Below are positions 43,958 through 56,176 of a stretch of DNA of 64,000 nt, piece after piece. The position numbers were made by a program, and so were the translations under genes. The stretch is from Streptantibioticus cattleyicolor NRRL 8057 = DSM 46488 (lineage in GTDB: Bacteria; Actinomycetota; Actinomycetes; Streptomycetales; Streptomycetaceae), in assembly GCF_000240165.1 (NCBI RefSeq), contig NC_017586.1:6151228-6215227 (forward strand). Direction: 5' to 3'. The number at the start of each line of letters is the position of its first letter. The first letter of the stretch is position 1. The notes under the pieces are model-generated. The model saw only the letters and a list, made by a program, of their open reading frames with translations, made no database searches and was not told the origin of the DNA.

Positions 43958-44536
43958 TCATCTCCCGCCGTCGCCCAGCGCCCTTGCCGTGGCGACGACA
44001 TGGGCGCGCAGGTCGGCGGGGTCGGCGGAGGCGGTGCCGAGGATGAGCCGTGTCATCTGCGGGAAGGCCAGTGGCCAGACGGCGATGCCGACGAGGGTGA
44101 GGAAGGTGGCCGCGGCGGGGGCGTCCAGGGTGCCCCCGGTGGCTTCGGCGAGCGCGGCGGCCTTCCCCGCGTACGCGTCCGTTCTGTGGTCCTCGTCCGG
44201 CAGGGCGCGTCCGCCGTAGTGGAGCGCCTCCCACATCATCAGCCGGGTGAGTTCGGGGTGGCGCAGGTGGAAGTCGAACATCCGGCCCGCGTACTCACCC
44301 AGGTCGCCGGAGGGGGGTCCGACACTGGCGGCGTGGTCGCCGAGGGCTTCGGCGACCACGGCGGCGAACAGGTTCTCCTTGCTGCCGAAGTGGCCGTAGA
44401 TGCGCTCCTTGTTGACGCCCGCGCTGTGCGCGATGCGGTCCACGCGGGCGCCGCTCATCCCGTGCGCGGCGAACTCGGCGCGGGCCGCCGCCAGCAAGCG
44501 GGCGCGGGTGTCCTGCGAGCGGCTGGTGGTGCTCAT
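43958..44536 (-). CDS. TetR repressor B (paralogue of TetR A)
   Basis: A 192-residue TetR regulator whose recognition region (AGVNKERIYGHFGSKENLF) differs from TetR A by only a few residues, so both should read similar DNA. The C-terminal ligand domain is more diverged. It is divergent from the ketosynthase gene at 44694, and palindromes of the CCAAC/GTTGG type lie both upstream of it and in the ketosynthase promoter. It is the best candidate for ligand-induced control of self-resistance. Confidence 0.92.
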   Translation of the reverse strand: MSTTSRSQDTRARLLAAARAEFAAHGMSGARVDRIAHSAGVNKERIYGHFGSKENLFAAVVAEALGDHAASVGPPSGDLGEYAGRMFDFHLRHPELTRLMMWEALHYGGRALPDEDHRTDAYAGKAAALAEATGGTLDAPAAATFLTLVGIAVWPLAFPQMTRLILGTASADPADLRAHVVATARALGDGGR

Positions 44537-44560
44537 GCCGGAATCTTACGGTACGGTCGC

Positions 44561-44572
44561 CCAACTAGTTGG
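44561..44572. promoter_or_regulatory. CCAACTAGTTGG palindrome upstream of TetR B
   Basis: Perfect 12-base palindrome, 25 bases upstream of the TetR B start codon, with the same CCAAC/GTTGG half-sites as the neighbouring operators. Confidence 0.7.
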
Positions 44573-44655
44573 TTGACCTCTTGCCTGGCAAGAAAACCGC
44601 AGGTGGAAAGCGTTTTCCGGGGCCCGGGACGCTGCTCGGTCGAGACCCTTGGCGC

Positions 44656-44685
44656 TTGCCAACCAACCAGGAAGTTGGTTAGCGT
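44656..44685 (+). promoter_or_regulatory. Ketosynthase promoter with operator in the spacer, probable leaderless start
   Basis: TTGCCA (44656-44661) and TAGCGT (44680-44685) form a -35/-10 pair with an 18-base spacer. The inverted repeat AACCAAC-N6-GTTGGTT (44661-44680) fills the spacer, so a bound TetR would block RNA polymerase. The expected transcript start, about 44692, almost coincides with the ATG at 44694 and no ribosome-binding site is visible, suggesting a leaderless mRNA. Confidence 0.65.
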
Positions 44686-44693
44686 CCGGCCCC

Positions 44694-45917
<1,224 letters not shown>

Positions 45918-46117
45918 CCGGACACCGCCCCGAAGACCTCGGGGCCGCACGTGAATTCGTACGGGGGACCCTCACCATTCCTCCGGCCGTCTCGCCCCCG
46001 TCCCGGGCCAGGCGGCCGGGGGAGCGGCACGTCTCGACGCCGCGCCGCATCCGTCATCGCGCGCTGCCCGCTTCACCGCGACGCATCGCGAGCACAGGAA
46101 TCCGAGGGCTTGACAAC

Positions 46118-47386
46118 ATGACAAGTGCGAACAACGACGCCTCCGGCGGCTGTCCGGTCGGAGGCACGCACCACGCCTGCCCCGTGGAACTCGACCAGGA
46201 GTTCTACGCCGATCCGCACCCCACCTACCGGGCCATCAAGGCACAGGGCAACAGGCCGACGCCGATCGTCCTGCGGACCGGCATGGCCTACCTCCCGCCC
46301 GGTCTGCGCGGCTGGCTGGTGACGGCCTACCAGGACGTGGAGTTCGTCCTGCGGGACCCACGGTTCCGCAAGAGCATCGACGAGGCCATGCCCCTCTTCG
46401 CGGCCGGCACCGGCCGCGAAGGCGGCGGCGACCGCTCTTCGCTGCTCTACGACAACATGGCCAACAACGACCCGCCCAAACACACCCGGCTGCGCAAACC
46501 CCTCAACGCGACGTTCACCGCACGGGCCGTCGCCACCAAACGGCGCGACATGCGGCGCGTGGCCACCGAGACCCTGGACGCGCTGGCCGGACGCGACACC
46601 TTCGACCTCGTCCAGGACTTCGCCTTCCCCTTCTCCATCGCCGTCATCTGCGACACCCTCGGCGTCCCGCGCGAGGACCGCGGCACGTTCCACTCCTGGG
46701 TGCAGACGATCACCGGCGCGGCCGACCACGAGACGCTGCGCCGTGACACGGGCCTCATGGCGCAGTACCTGCGCGACCTCATCGGCCGCAAGCGGGCCGG
46801 CACCGCCGACGACGTCCTCACCCAGCTCGCGACGTCACTGGCCGAGGACGAGGCCGTGGCCCAGGCGTACGCGCTGCTCGCGGCCGGATACGAGACGACC
46901 GCCAACCTCATCGTCACCGGGTTCCTGACGCTGGAACGCAACCCGGAGCAGAAGAGGCGGCTGTGGTCGGACCCGTCGCTGGTACCCGGCGCCGTCGAGG
47001 AGATGCTCCGCCACCAGTCGCCGTTCAACCTCTCGCTCTACCGCTACGTCACGGAGGACGTCGAGGTGGGCGGGGTGGAGATCCCGGCGGGGGCCATCGT
47101 CTTCCTGTCCTTCGCCGCCGCCAACCGCGACGAGCACCGCTTCGCCGACCCCGACGCGTTCGACATCACCACGCCCCGCCGCGAGCACCTGGCGTTCGGC
47201 GGCGGCATCCACAACTGCATCGGCAAACACCTCGCGCGTCTGGAGGCGGAAGTCGCCTTCGACGCCCTCGTCCGGCGCTGCCCCGGCCTGTCGGTGGTCA
47301 CCCCCGCCGACCGGTTCGTGTGGAAGGCGAGCCCGACGTTCCGCGGTCTGAAGAACCTCGCGGTCGGGCCCGGCCCTCGCGACTGA
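46118..47386 (+). CDS. Cytochrome P450 of the PKS-NRPS cluster
   Basis: A 422-residue bacterial P450. The I-helix reads AGYETTAN, with Tyr in place of the usual His before Glu. The ExxR is EEMLRHQ, and the heme loop FGGGIHNCIG gives Cys367. An early Cys-rich segment, SGGCPVGGTHHACPVE, precedes the fold. It lies 200 bases after the ketosynthase gene and 47 bases before the loading PKS, so it belongs to the cluster. In thiotetronate-type pathways one P450 is needed for the oxidation that allows C-S bond formation; that role is inferred from context. Confidence 0.93.
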   Translation: MTSANNDASGGCPVGGTHHACPVELDQEFYADPHPTYRAIKAQGNRPTPIVLRTGMAYLPPGLRGWLVTAYQDVEFVLRDPRFRKSIDEAMPLFAAGTGREGGGDRSSLLYDNMANNDPPKHTRLRKPLNATFTARAVATKRRDMRRVATETLDALAGRDTFDLVQDFAFPFSIAVICDTLGVPREDRGTFHSWVQTITGAADHETLRRDTGLMAQYLRDLIGRKRAGTADDVLTQLATSLAEDEAVAQAYALLAAGYETTANLIVTGFLTLERNPEQKRRLWSDPSLVPGAVEEMLRHQSPFNLSLYRYVTEDVEVGGVEIPAGAIVFLSFAAANRDEHRFADPDAFDITTPRREHLAFGGGIHNCIGKHLARLEAEVAFDALVRRCPGLSVVTPADRFVWKASPTFRGLKNLAVGPGPRD

Positions 47387-47433
47387 GCGCCCATCGCGGC
47401 CCGAGGGCCGGCACCTCATCTCGGAGAGACGAC

Positions 47434-49464
47434 ATGACACCTGTCGCCATTACCGGCCTGTCCTGCCGGTTTCCCGGCGCGGACAACCCCGCCCGGTTCT
47501 GGGACGACCTGATCACCGGTACCTCCCGGGTGGGCCCGGTTCCGCCGGGCCGCCGGCCCGGTGCCCCGGAGGCGTCCGACGCCCCCGGGGCACCGGCCGG
47601 GGGGTTCCTCACCGATCCCGACCTGTTCGACGCCGACTTCTTCGGCATCCCGCACCGTGAGGCCCGCTACCTGGATCCGCAGCAGCGCCTGCTGCTGGAA
47701 CTGGCCTGGGAGAGCCTGGAGGACGCGGGCGTGCGACCGGCGGACGCCCACGGTTCGCGCTGGGGCGTCTTCGTGGGTGCCAGTGCCGACGACTTCCGGC
47801 TGCGTTACCTCACCTCCGGCGACCTGGACCGGTTCGGGCACATGGGCAGCAGCCGCTGCATGCTGGCCAATCGGGTCTCGCACCACTTCGGGCTGCGGGG
47901 GCCGAGCGAGGTGGTCGACACCGGCCAGTCCTCCTCGCTGGCCGCACTGCACCGCGCGGTGGCGAGCCTGCGGCTGGGCGAGTGCGACGCCGCCCTCGTC
48001 GCGGGGGTCAACCTCAACTTGCTCCAAGAAGTCACCGAGCAGGTGCGGCTGTGGGGCGGGCTGTCACCGGACGGCCGCTGCCACACCTTCGACGAGCGGG
48101 CCAACGGATACGTCCGGGGCGAGGGCGGCGGATGCGTCGTGCTCAAGCCGCTCGACGCCGCCCGCCGTGACCGGGACCACGTCTACTGCGTCATCCGCTC
48201 CACCGCGACGGCCAACGACGCGGGCCGGGGCGTCCTGGGCGTCCCCTCCGCCGAGGCGCAGAGCGAGGTCCTGACCACGGCCCTGGGAGCCGCCGGAGCC
48301 TCCGCCACGGACGTGGCCTACCTCGAACTCCACGGCAGCGGCACGCCGGTCGGGGACCCGGTCGAGGCGCGAGCCATCGGCGAGGTCGTGGGACGGGCAC
48401 GACCGCACGGCGACCCGGTGCCGGTGGGATCCGTCAAGACGAACATCGGCCACCTGGAGGCGGCGGCCGGAATCGCCGGCCTCGTCAAGGCCTGCCTGAT
48501 CTTCCACCACCGGCGGATCCCGCCCAGCCTGAACTTCGTGCGCCCGCACGCCGGCATCCCCCTCGACGAACACAACATCCGGGTCGTCACCGAACCGGAG
48601 GACCGGGTGATCGCTCCGCGACAGATCGTCGGCGTCAGCTCCTTCGGCATGGGCGGCACCCACGTGCACGCGGTGCTCGGTCCGGCCGGCCCCGCCCCGG
48701 ACCCGGCACCGAGCGGGCCGCAGGACACCGTCTGGTGCCTGTCGGCACGCTCCCGCGAAGCGGTCCGGGACCTGGCGCTCGCCCTGCTGCGCCACCCGTT
48801 CGCGCCCGGCGCGTCCATGGCCGACGTGGGCCGCGCGCTGAGCGCCAGGACGCAGTGGGACCACCGTGCCGCCGTCCTGGGCTCGGACCAGGAGCAGTTC
48901 CGGCAGGGCCTGGAGAAGATCGTCGCCGGCCACGACCTCGCCGTCCCCGCCGACTGGACGGCGCGCGACGCGCGGAGCCGGACCCCGCTGCTGGCACTCG
49001 CGGCCGCCTACGTCCACACCGCCGACATCACCGGCGTACGGGCCCACCTCGGCGACCACCCGCGTACCGTGCCGCTGCTGCCGACCTACCCGTTCCAGCG
49101 GCAGCCCTTCCGCCTCCCCGGCGCCCCCGAGCAGCCGCGCGGCGCCACCGTCCGGCGGGAAGCGCCGCCGGAGACCGGGCAGGACTTCCTGCCGCGGTGG
49201 ACCGGGGCGCGGCCGGCGGACCGGATGTGGCTGGTCCGCGGCGCGCTGGAGGACGCGCTCGCCGCCGTCCTCGGCGGCCCCGTCCCGGATCCCGACACGA
49301 CCTTCGGCGACCTCGGCATCGATTCGCTGACGCTCCTGGAATTCCTCGAACGGGTCAACGACACGACGGGGCTCGGCCTCCCCGAGATCGTCCTCTTCGA
49401 CCACCCCACCCTCAACGAGATGGCCGAGCGTGTGAACAAGGAGCTGGAGTCGCAGCGTGACTGA
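47434..49464 (+). CDS. PKS loading protein: KSQ-ACP lacking its AT domain
   Basis: A 676-residue type I PKS. The KS (residues 1-430) has VDTGQSSSL where an active KS has DTACSSSL, so the nucleophile is Gln165: a KSQ domain that decarboxylates malonyl-type units to start a chain. [12 protein letters not shown] and [12 protein letters not shown] supply the His pair. After the KS-AT linker the sequence passes straight to the post-AT linker ([16 protein letters not shown]); the AT is missing. An ACP follows with Ser631 in [10 protein letters not shown]. The unit must be loaded by another AT. ATG at 47434 has GGAGAG upstream. It overlaps the next PKS gene by 8 bases. Confidence 0.9.
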   Translation: MTPVAITGLSCRFPGADNPARFWDDLITGTSRVGPVPPGRRPGAPEASDAPGAPAGGFLTDPDLFDADFFGIPHREARYLDPQQRLLLELAWESLEDAGVRPADAHGSRWGVFVGASADDFRLRYLTSGDLDRFGHMGSSRCMLANRVSHHFGLRGPSEVVDTGQSSSLAALHRAVASLRLGECDAALVAGVNLNLLQEVTEQVRLWGGLSPDGRCHTFDERANGYVRGEGGGCVVLKPLDAARRDRDHVYCVIRSTATANDAGRGVLGVPSAEAQSEVLTTALGAAGASATDVAYLELHGSGTPVGDPVEARAIGEVVGRARPHGDPVPVGSVKTNIGHLEAAAGIAGLVKACLIFHHRRIPPSLNFVRPHAGIPLDEHNIRVVTEPEDRVIAPRQIVGVSSFGMGGTHVHAVLGPAGPAPDPAPSGPQDTVWCLSARSREAVRDLALALLRHPFAPGASMADVGRALSARTQWDHRAAVLGSDQEQFRQGLEKIVAGHDLAVPADWTARDARSRTPLLALAAAYVHTADITGVRAHLGDHPRTVPLLPTYPFQRQPFRLPGAPEQPRGATVRREAPPETGQDFLPRWTGARPADRMWLVRGALEDALAAVLGGPVPDPDTTFGDLGIDSLTLLEFLERVNDTTGLGLPEIVLFDHPTLNEMAERVNKELESQRD

Positions 49465-52400
49465 GCAGGAAACCGTGCGAGACGACATCGCCGTGGTGGG
49501 GATGGCCTGTCGCTACCCGGGCGGCGTACGGACCCCCGAGGACCTGTGGAGACTGGTCCGCGAGGGCCGTGACGCGGTCGGCGACTTCCCCGCCGACCGT
49601 GGCTGGGACACCGACGACCTGTACGACCGGGCCTACGCGCGGCAGGGCGGATTCCTCCACGACGCCGACACCTTCGACGCCGCCTTCTTCGGGATACGCC
49701 CGGCCGAGGCGGAGGCGATGGACCCCCAGCAGCGCGTTCTGCTGGAGGTCGCCTGGGAGGCGATCGAACGGGCCGGCATCGTGCCGTCGAGCCTCAAGGG
49801 CTCCGCCACCGGCGTGTTCGTCGGCATCATGGCCAACGAGTACGGCATGCCGCTGTGGAAGTGGCAAGGGGAGACCGCCGGCTACATGGGCACCGGCACC
49901 TCGCCCAGCGTCGCCTCCGGCCGCATCTCCTACCTGCTGGGCCTGGAGGGTCCGGCCCTGACCATCGACACCGCCTGCTCCTCCTCCGGCGTGGCCATCC
50001 ACACCGCCGTGCGCTCACTGCGCAGCGGCGAGACGGACCTCGCCCTGGCCGGCGGCTGCACCGTGCTGGCCGGACCCGGCATGTTCGCCGACTTCGCCAA
50101 CAAGCAGGCGCTCTCACCGGGTGCCCGCTGCCGCACCTTCTCCGACGCGGCCGACGGCACCGTCTGGGCCGAGGGCGCGGGTGTCCTCGTCCTCGAACCG
50201 TTGGCGAAGGCCCGGCGCCTCGGCCGACGCATCCTCGGCGTGATCAAGGGCACCGCGGTCAACCAGGACGGCGCCAGCAACGGCCTGACCGCGCCCAGCG
50301 GACGCGCCCAGGTCAAGGTGATCGGGCAGGCGCTCGCCGACGCGGGCCTGGCCCCGCAGGACATCCAGCTGGTGGAGGCGCACGGCACCGCCACCCGGCT
50401 CGGCGACCCGATCGAGGTCAACGCCATCCACGCCACCTACGGGCAGGGCGAGCGCGAAGAACCCGTCTGGCTCGGCTCGTTCAAGTCCAACATCGGCCAC
50501 TCCATGGCCGCGGCCGGTGTCGGCGGCGTCATCAAGTGCCTCACCGCGATGCGCGCCGCCGAGATGCCCCGCACGGTGCACGTCGACGGCCCGCTCAACT
50601 CCCACGTCGACTGGTCCGGCGCGGTGGAGGTGCTGCGCGAGAACCGCCCGTGGCCCACCCGCGCCGGCGTACGCCGCTGCGCCGTGTCGTCGTTCGGCGT
50701 CAGCGGGACCAACTCCCACGTCATCCTGGAGAGCTGGGAGGAGGACGCCGAGGAGGCCGGGCCCGCCGACGCCCCGGCCGGGCGCCCCGCCGTACTCAAG
50801 CTCTCCGCCAAGACCCCGACCGCGCTGCGCGCCTACGCCGAGGCCGTCGCCACCCAGCTGGAATCGGGTACCGACAGCGTGGCCGCCGTCGAACGGGCTC
50901 TGCTGTTCGAACGCGAGGACTTCGACCACCGGGCCGTGGTGTCCGGCGGCGGACGGGCCGAACTGACCGAAGCGCTACGGGCGTTCGCGGACCGGCCGGA
51001 GGAGTCCACGGCCGTGCACGGCGAGGCCCGGCGCATCCGCCGGCCCGTCTTCGTATTCCCCGGCCAGGGCTCGCAGTGGCCGGGGATGGCGCGTGCCCTG
51101 CTGAAGGAGTCGGACGTCTTCCGGCTGCGGGTCGAGGAGTGCGCCGCCGCCTTCAAACCACACCTCGACCACGAGATCATGGCCGTCCTCACCGGGGACG
51201 ACCGCGAGACGGATCTGGAGCGCACGGACGTCGTCCAGCCGCTGCTGTTCTCGGTGATGGTCGGGCTGGCGGCGCTGTGGCAGTCCTGCGGAGTCGAGCC
51301 GGCCGCGGTGGTCGGCCACTCCCAGGGCGAGGTCGCCGCGGCCTGCGTGGCCGGCGCGATCACCCTGGAGGACGCCGCCAGGATCGTCGCCTGCCGCAGC
51401 CGGTTCCTGGAACGGGTGGGGCGCGGCGGCATGGTCGCCGTGGCGGTCTCCGAGGAAGCGGCCACGGAACTGATCGCCGAGGCCGGCGCACACCTCGTCG
51501 TCGCGGCCGTCAACGGCCCCTCCTTCGTGGTCATCTCCGGCGACGACGAACCCGGCATCCAACGCCTGCTGGAGCTGTGCGACGACCGCGGCGTCTACGC
51601 CCGCCGGGTCCCCGTCACCTACGCCTCGCACTCCCCGGCCATGGAGGGACTGCGGGACGGCATCCTCGAAGGTCTGACCGGCGTCACGGCCACCCCCTCG
51701 GCCGTGCCGATGTTCTCCACGGTCGAAGCCGGACCGCTGCGCGGCGACGAACTCGACGCCGCCTACTGGTACCGCAACCTGCGGGGCCAGGTGCGGTTCG
51801 CGCGGACCATCGCCGAGACGGTCTCGCACGGGTACGACGCCTTCATCGAGATCAGCCCGCATCCCGTGCTGGCCGGCTCCGTCGAGGCGATCCTGCGCGA
51901 CCTCAGTGACAACGCCCCGGTCAACGTGACCCTGCGACGGGACCAGGGCACGCGTGAGCGGGTCCTCATGGCGGCGGCGGAGGCGTACGTCAGCGGCCAC
52001 CGGATCGACTGGGCGGCCCCGGTTCTCGGCGGGTCCGGGCCACGCCCGGCCGAGGTGCCGACCTACCCCTTCGAACGGCGGCGCTTCTGGCTGCCCATGA
52101 CGACGGACACCGCCACCCCCGCACCGCGCCCCCAGCGGCCCGTCGCCCCCGTCCGCGACGGCGGCCACCCCTGGATCACCTCCGTCGTCGAGACACCCGA
52201 CGGATCCGTGCTGCTCAGCGGCCGGCTCTCGATACGCAGCCACCCCTGGCTCCTGGACCACCGGGTGGAGGACACCGCGCTGCTGCCCGGAACCGCCTTC
52301 ATGGAACTGCTGCTCACGGCCGGACGCGAACTGGGCTGCGACGCCATCGACGAAATGGTGCTCAGCGATCCGCTGCCGCTCCCGATGGACGGCACCGCCG

Positions 52401-55400
52401 TCGACATCCAGGTGTCCGCCGAAGCACCCGACGACCGGGGCGCCCGTTCCGTCACCGTCTTCAGCCGCACCGCCGGAACCGGCACCTGGCTCCGGCACGC
52501 CGAGGGCGTACTGGCACCCGCGGCGCCCGACCAGGCGGCCCGCCCCGGACCCACCGCGCCGGCCGGCGGCCGGGCGCTGGACGCCGCGCCGATGTACGCC
52601 CGCCTGCGCGACCTCGGCTACGGCTACGGCGAGGCGTTCCGCGGCGTGGTCTCCGCCGAGCACCACGACGGGGCGAGCCACTCATGGGTGGTCCTTCCGG
52701 AGGCGGCCCGCGTCAACCACAGCGGCTTCACCGCTCACCCCGCGCTGACCGACGCCGCGCTGCACGCCGCCGTCGCCTGCGGACTGCTCGGCGACGCCGG
52801 TCCGGGCCGCGTCGCGGTGCCCTTCGTCTTCAACGGCGTCCGGACGGGCCCCGGCACCGGCCAGGTGGCCTGCCACGCCTTCGCCCGGCGCACCGACGAG
52901 GACGCCATCTCCCTCGTTCTCACCGACGAGGCCGGCGCCCTCGTCCTCGGCGTGGAGCGCATGGTGGTCCGCGGACTGGACCTGGACCGGCCGGCCGAGG
53001 CGGACCTCGACGCGGCCGGGCTGTACGAGACCGCCTGGCAGCCGCCCACCGGCGACCCGGCCGGAGACTTCCGGCTCTGCGTGGTCGGCGGGGACGACGG
53101 GCCGCTGTCGGCGTTCCTGCGCGACGCCAACCGGGGCGGCATCTCGGTGGCCACCCTCGACGAAGCCATCATGATCGTCAAGGGCATCCCGGGGGACTGG
53201 CAGGTCGTCCTCGTCTGCCCGGCCGCCGACGGTGACGTGGCCGACCAGGCCCACACCACGGCGGCGCGCACGCTCACCGCGATACAGCGGTGGCTCGGCG
53301 AGGACGACCTCGCCGACCACGCACTGCTCACGTTCGTCACCCACGACGCGATCGCCGTCCCCGGCGACCACGAGTTCACCCTCGGCGACAGCGTGCTGTG
53401 GGGCATGGTGCGTTCGGCGCAGACCGAACACCCCGGCCACTTCCGCGTCCTCGACGTCGACACCCCGGCGCTGCGCGAGGCCACCGCGGTCCTCGCCGCC
53501 CTCGGCCGCGCCGAGCCCCAACTCGCCGTCCGCGGCGACCGCGTACTGTGCCCGCGGCTCGCGCCGCACACCCCGGCCGGCGCGGACCCCGTGGACCTGG
53601 GCGACGGCGCGGTCGTCATCACCGGCGGCACCGGCACCCTCGGCCGCGAGGTCGCCCGCCACCTGGTGACCCACCGGGGCGTACGGGCACTCGCCCTGCT
53701 CAGCAGAAGCGGTGAGAACGCCCACGGCATGGCCGGATTCCGCGCCGAACTCGAAGGGCTCGGCGCCTTCGTCCAGGTCGTCCGCGCCGACACCGCCGAG
53801 GCCGAGGAAGTGCGCGCCGCGCTCGCCCAGGTACGCCGGCACCACCGGATCGTCGGCGTGGTGCACGCCGCCGGGGTGCTCGACGACTCCCTCGTCACCA
53901 CCATGACGGCGGAGCAACTGCACGGCGTGCTGCGGAGCAAGGTCGACTCCGTCCTCCACCTCGACGCGGCCACGCGCGACGACGAGGTGCGCCTCTTCCT
54001 GCTGTTCTCCTCGGTCTACGGTGTCCTCGGCGGCCCCGGACAGGCCAACTACGCCGCCGCCAACACCTTCCTGGACCACTTCGCCGCGTGGCGGCGCGCC
54101 CAGGGCAGGCCGGCTCACGCGGTCGCCTGGGGACTGTGGGCCGAGGCCACCGGGATGACCGGTCACCTCGACGAGGGCGACCTGCTCAGACTGCGCCGCA
54201 ACGGTGTGGCCCCGTTCTCGGTGGCCGAAGGCCTGGCGCTCTTCGACGCCGCGCTCTCCAGCGGGGCCGCGGCCCTGGTCGCCGGACGGCTGGCGCTGCC
54301 GGAACCGGGGACGGCGCACGCCATGGAAGGACCGTTCCTGCTGACCGGACTGGCCGCGCTGCGCGCCCGGCAGGCCGGTGAGCCGCACACCCGCGAACGC
54401 GAGCGCACCGAGCCCGTCACGCGGGCCGGACGGGCACCGGCCGAGGCGGCGGGCGGCCCGGGCGTCCTCGCGCTGCTGAACTCGCCGCGATCCTCCGCCG
54501 ATCAGCGCCTCGCCGCCCTGCTGGGCCTGGTCAAGGAGTGCGTCGCCGCGCTCATGGGCGTCGACGCGGCCCGGGTCGCCCCCCAGAAGTCGTTCTACGA
54601 GATGGGCTTCGACTCCCTGACCTCCATGGAGCTGAGGACACGCCTCGGCCGCGTCCTCGACACCCGCCTGCCGGCGACCGTGGTCTTCGACCACCCGACC
54701 CCCGAAGGACTCGCTCAGCACCTCGCCGAGACGTTCGGGCCGCGCGCCACCGACGAACCCGAGGCCACCGGCACCGGCCAGGACACCGGCCGCGCGGCCA
54801 CCGCGCGGACCGGCGCCCCCGCCACCGACGGCCCCGACCGCGAGGCGAGCGGGCCCCGGCGCCCCGACTCCGCCCCCTTCCCGCTCACCAAGCTCCAGGA
54901 GGCATACCTGGCCGGCCGCGCGGGCGACTTCGAACTCGGCGACGTCCCCACGGTCCTGTACATCGAGGTCGACGTCACCGACTGCGACGTCCCGGCGGCC
55001 GAGCGGGCCCTGCGCCGGCTCGTGGCACGCCACCCGATGCTCCGCGCGGTCTTCGACCCCGCCGGAACCCAGCGGATCCTGGGCGACGTCCCGGACTACC
55101 GCATCGCCGTCGAGGACCTCGCACGCCTCACGCCGGACGAACGCGGACAGCGGCTGTCCGCCGTCCACGCCGAGCTGAGGACCCACACCTTCGACACCGG
55201 TCAGTGGCCCCTGTTCCTGGTGCGCGCCACCCGCCTCAGCGACACCGTCACCCGGCTCCACGTCGCCATCGACGTCCTGATATCCGACGGCGGCAGCAGC
55301 ACCCTGCTGTTCAACGAATGGGCCACCCTCTACCGCGACCCGCGAGCCGAACTCCCGTTCACGGGCGCCTCGTTCGACACCTACGTACGCGCGGTGCGCG

Positions 55401-56176
55401 CCTACTCCGAATCCGACGCCGTCGAACCGAGCCGGGCCTACTGGCAAGAGCGCGCCGCGTCCCTCCCGGCCGCCCCGGAACTTCCGCTGTCCGTCCCGCT
55501 GAGCGACGTCCGGGCACCCGTCTTCGGCAACCGCTCCGTCACGGTCGACGCCCCGCGGTGGGAACGGTTCAAGCGCAACGCCGCCCGCGCCGGGGTGACG
55601 CCCTCCAGCGCCATCCTCGCCGCCTACTGCCAGGTCCTGGCCCGGTGGTCGAAGACCCCCGACTTCACCGTCAACGTACTGGTCTCCCAGCGCAACGGTT
55701 TCACCGAGGACGACATGTCCCAGGTGGTGGGGAACTTCTCCGCCACCACCCTCCTGGAGGCGCACATCGACCCGGCCGCGCCCTTCAAGGACACCGCCGC
55801 GGCCCTCCAGCGGCAGTTGATGCGCGACATGGAGCATGCCGCGTACACCGGGCTGGACGTCCTGCGCGACCTGGCCCGGCTGGACGGTGCCGCCGGGCGG
55901 GCCCGCATGCCCGTGGTCTTCAACAGCACACTGGGCACGCGGCACCCGGACACCACGACGGCGGGACCCGTCGGCGCCCTGTGCCGGCTCGGCACGTCGG
56001 GCACACCCGTGTGGAGCGGCGTCCGCACCCCCCAGGTGATCCTCGACCACCAGGCGTTCGAGGAGGACGGCTGCCTGGTCCTCAACTGGGACGTCGTCGA
56101 GGAAGTCTTCCAAGAAGGTGTCGTGGACGCCATGTTCGCCGCGTACGAAGGACTGATCCGTGAACTTTGCGCCTGA
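49457..56176 (+). CDS. Hybrid PKS: KS-AT-DH-KR-ACP-Cy
   Basis: A 2239-residue synthase. KS: DTACSSS, Cys174. AT: Ser622 in GHSQGE and YASH at 722-725, the methylmalonyl-CoA signature. DH: His935 and Asp1099 are present, but the HxxxGxxxxP Gly is Asp ([10 protein letters not shown]). KR: GGTGTLG, Tyr1532 and an LDD motif at 1475-1477, giving the B-type alcohol. ACP: Ser1720. The last 430 residues are a condensation-superfamily domain starting [14 protein letters not shown], with D1939-x4-D1944 instead of HHxxxD, the mark of a heterocyclisation (Cy) domain. A single extending module before a cysteine module suggests iterative use, as proposed for thiolactomycin assembly. Confidence 0.93.
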   Translation: MTEQETVRDDIAVVGMACRYPGGVRTPEDLWRLVREGRDAVGDFPADRGWDTDDLYDRAYARQGGFLHDADTFDAAFFGIRPAEAEAMDPQQRVLLEVAWEAIERAGIVPSSLKGSATGVFVGIMANEYGMPLWKWQGETAGYMGTGTSPSVASGRISYLLGLEGPALTIDTACSSSGVAIHTAVRSLRSGETDLALAGGCTVLAGPGMFADFANKQALSPGARCRTFSDAADGTVWAEGAGVLVLEPLAKARRLGRRILGVIKGTAVNQDGASNGLTAPSGRAQVKVIGQALADAGLAPQDIQLVEAHGTATRLGDPIEVNAIHATYGQGEREEPVWLGSFKSNIGHSMAAAGVGGVIKCLTAMRAAEMPRTVHVDGPLNSHVDWSGAVEVLRENRPWPTRAGVRRCAVSSFGVSGTNSHVILESWEEDAEEAGPADAPAGRPAVLKLSAKTPTALRAYAEAVATQLESGTDSVAAVERALLFEREDFDHRAVVSGGGRAELTEALRAFADRPEESTAVHGEARRIRRPVFVFPGQGSQWPGMARALLKESDVFRLRVEECAAAFKPHLDHEIMAVLTGDDRETDLERTDVVQPLLFSVMVGLAALWQSCGVEPAAVVGHSQGEVAAACVAGAITLEDAARIVACRSRFLERVGRGGMVAVAVSEEAATELIAEAGAHLVVAAVNGPSFVVISGDDEPGIQRLLELCDDRGVYARRVPVTYASHSPAMEGLRDGILEGLTGVTATPSAVPMFSTVEAGPLRGDELDAAYWYRNLRGQVRFARTIAETVSHGYDAFIEISPHPVLAGSVEAILRDLSDNAPVNVTLRRDQGTRERVLMAAAEAYVSGHRIDWAAPVLGGSGPRPAEVPTYPFERRRFWLPMTTDTATPAPRPQRPVAPVRDGGHPWITSVVETPDGSVLLSGRLSIRSHPWLLDHRVEDTALLPGTAFMELLLTAGRELGCDAIDEMVLSDPLPLPMDGTAVDIQVSAEAPDDRGARSVTVFSRTAGTGTWLRHAEGVLAPAAPDQAARPGPTAPAGGRALDAAPMYARLRDLGYGYGEAFRGVVSAEHHDGASHSWVVLPEAARVNHSGFTAHPALTDAALHAAVACGLLGDAGPGRVAVPFVFNGVRTGPGTGQVACHAFARRTDEDAISLVLTDEAGALVLGVERMVVRGLDLDRPAEADLDAAGLYETAWQPPTGDPAGDFRLCVVGGDDGPLSAFLRDANRGGISVATLDEAIMIVKGIPGDWQVVLVCPAADGDVADQAHTTAARTLTAIQRWLGEDDLADHALLTFVTHDAIAVPGDHEFTLGDSVLWGMVRSAQTEHPGHFRVLDVDTPALREATAVLAALGRAEPQLAVRGDRVLCPRLAPHTPAGADPVDLGDGAVVITGGTGTLGREVARHLVTHRGVRALALLSRSGENAHGMAGFRAELEGLGAFVQVVRADTAEAEEVRAALAQVRRHHRIVGVVHAAGVLDDSLVTTMTAEQLHGVLRSKVDSVLHLDAATRDDEVRLFLLFSSVYGVLGGPGQANYAAANTFLDHFAAWRRAQGRPAHAVAWGLWAEATGMTGHLDEGDLLRLRRNGVAPFSVAEGLALFDAALSSGAAALVAGRLALPEPGTAHAMEGPFLLTGLAALRARQAGEPHTRERERTEPVTRAGRAPAEAAGGPGVLALLNSPRSSADQRLAALLGLVKECVAALMGVDAARVAPQKSFYEMGFDSLTSMELRTRLGRVLDTRLPATVVFDHPTPEGLAQHLAETFGPRATDEPEATGTGQDTGRAATARTGAPATDGPDREASGPRRPDSAPFPLTKLQEAYLAGRAGDFELGDVPTVLYIEVDVTDCDVPAAERALRRLVARHPMLRAVFDPAGTQRILGDVPDYRIAVEDLARLTPDERGQRLSAVHAELRTHTFDTGQWPLFLVRATRLSDTVTRLHVAIDVLISDGGSSTLLFNEWATLYRDPRAELPFTGASFDTYVRAVRAYSESDAVEPSRAYWQERAASLPAAPELPLSVPLSDVRAPVFGNRSVTVDAPRWERFKRNAARAGVTPSSAILAAYCQVLARWSKTPDFTVNVLVSQRNGFTEDDMSQVVGNFSATTLLEAHIDPAAPFKDTAAALQRQLMRDMEHAAYTGLDVLRDLARLDGAAGRARMPVVFNSTLGTRHPDTTTAGPVGALCRLGTSGTPVWSGVRTPQVILDHQAFEEDGCLVLNWDVVEEVFQEGVVDAMFAAYEGLIRELCA

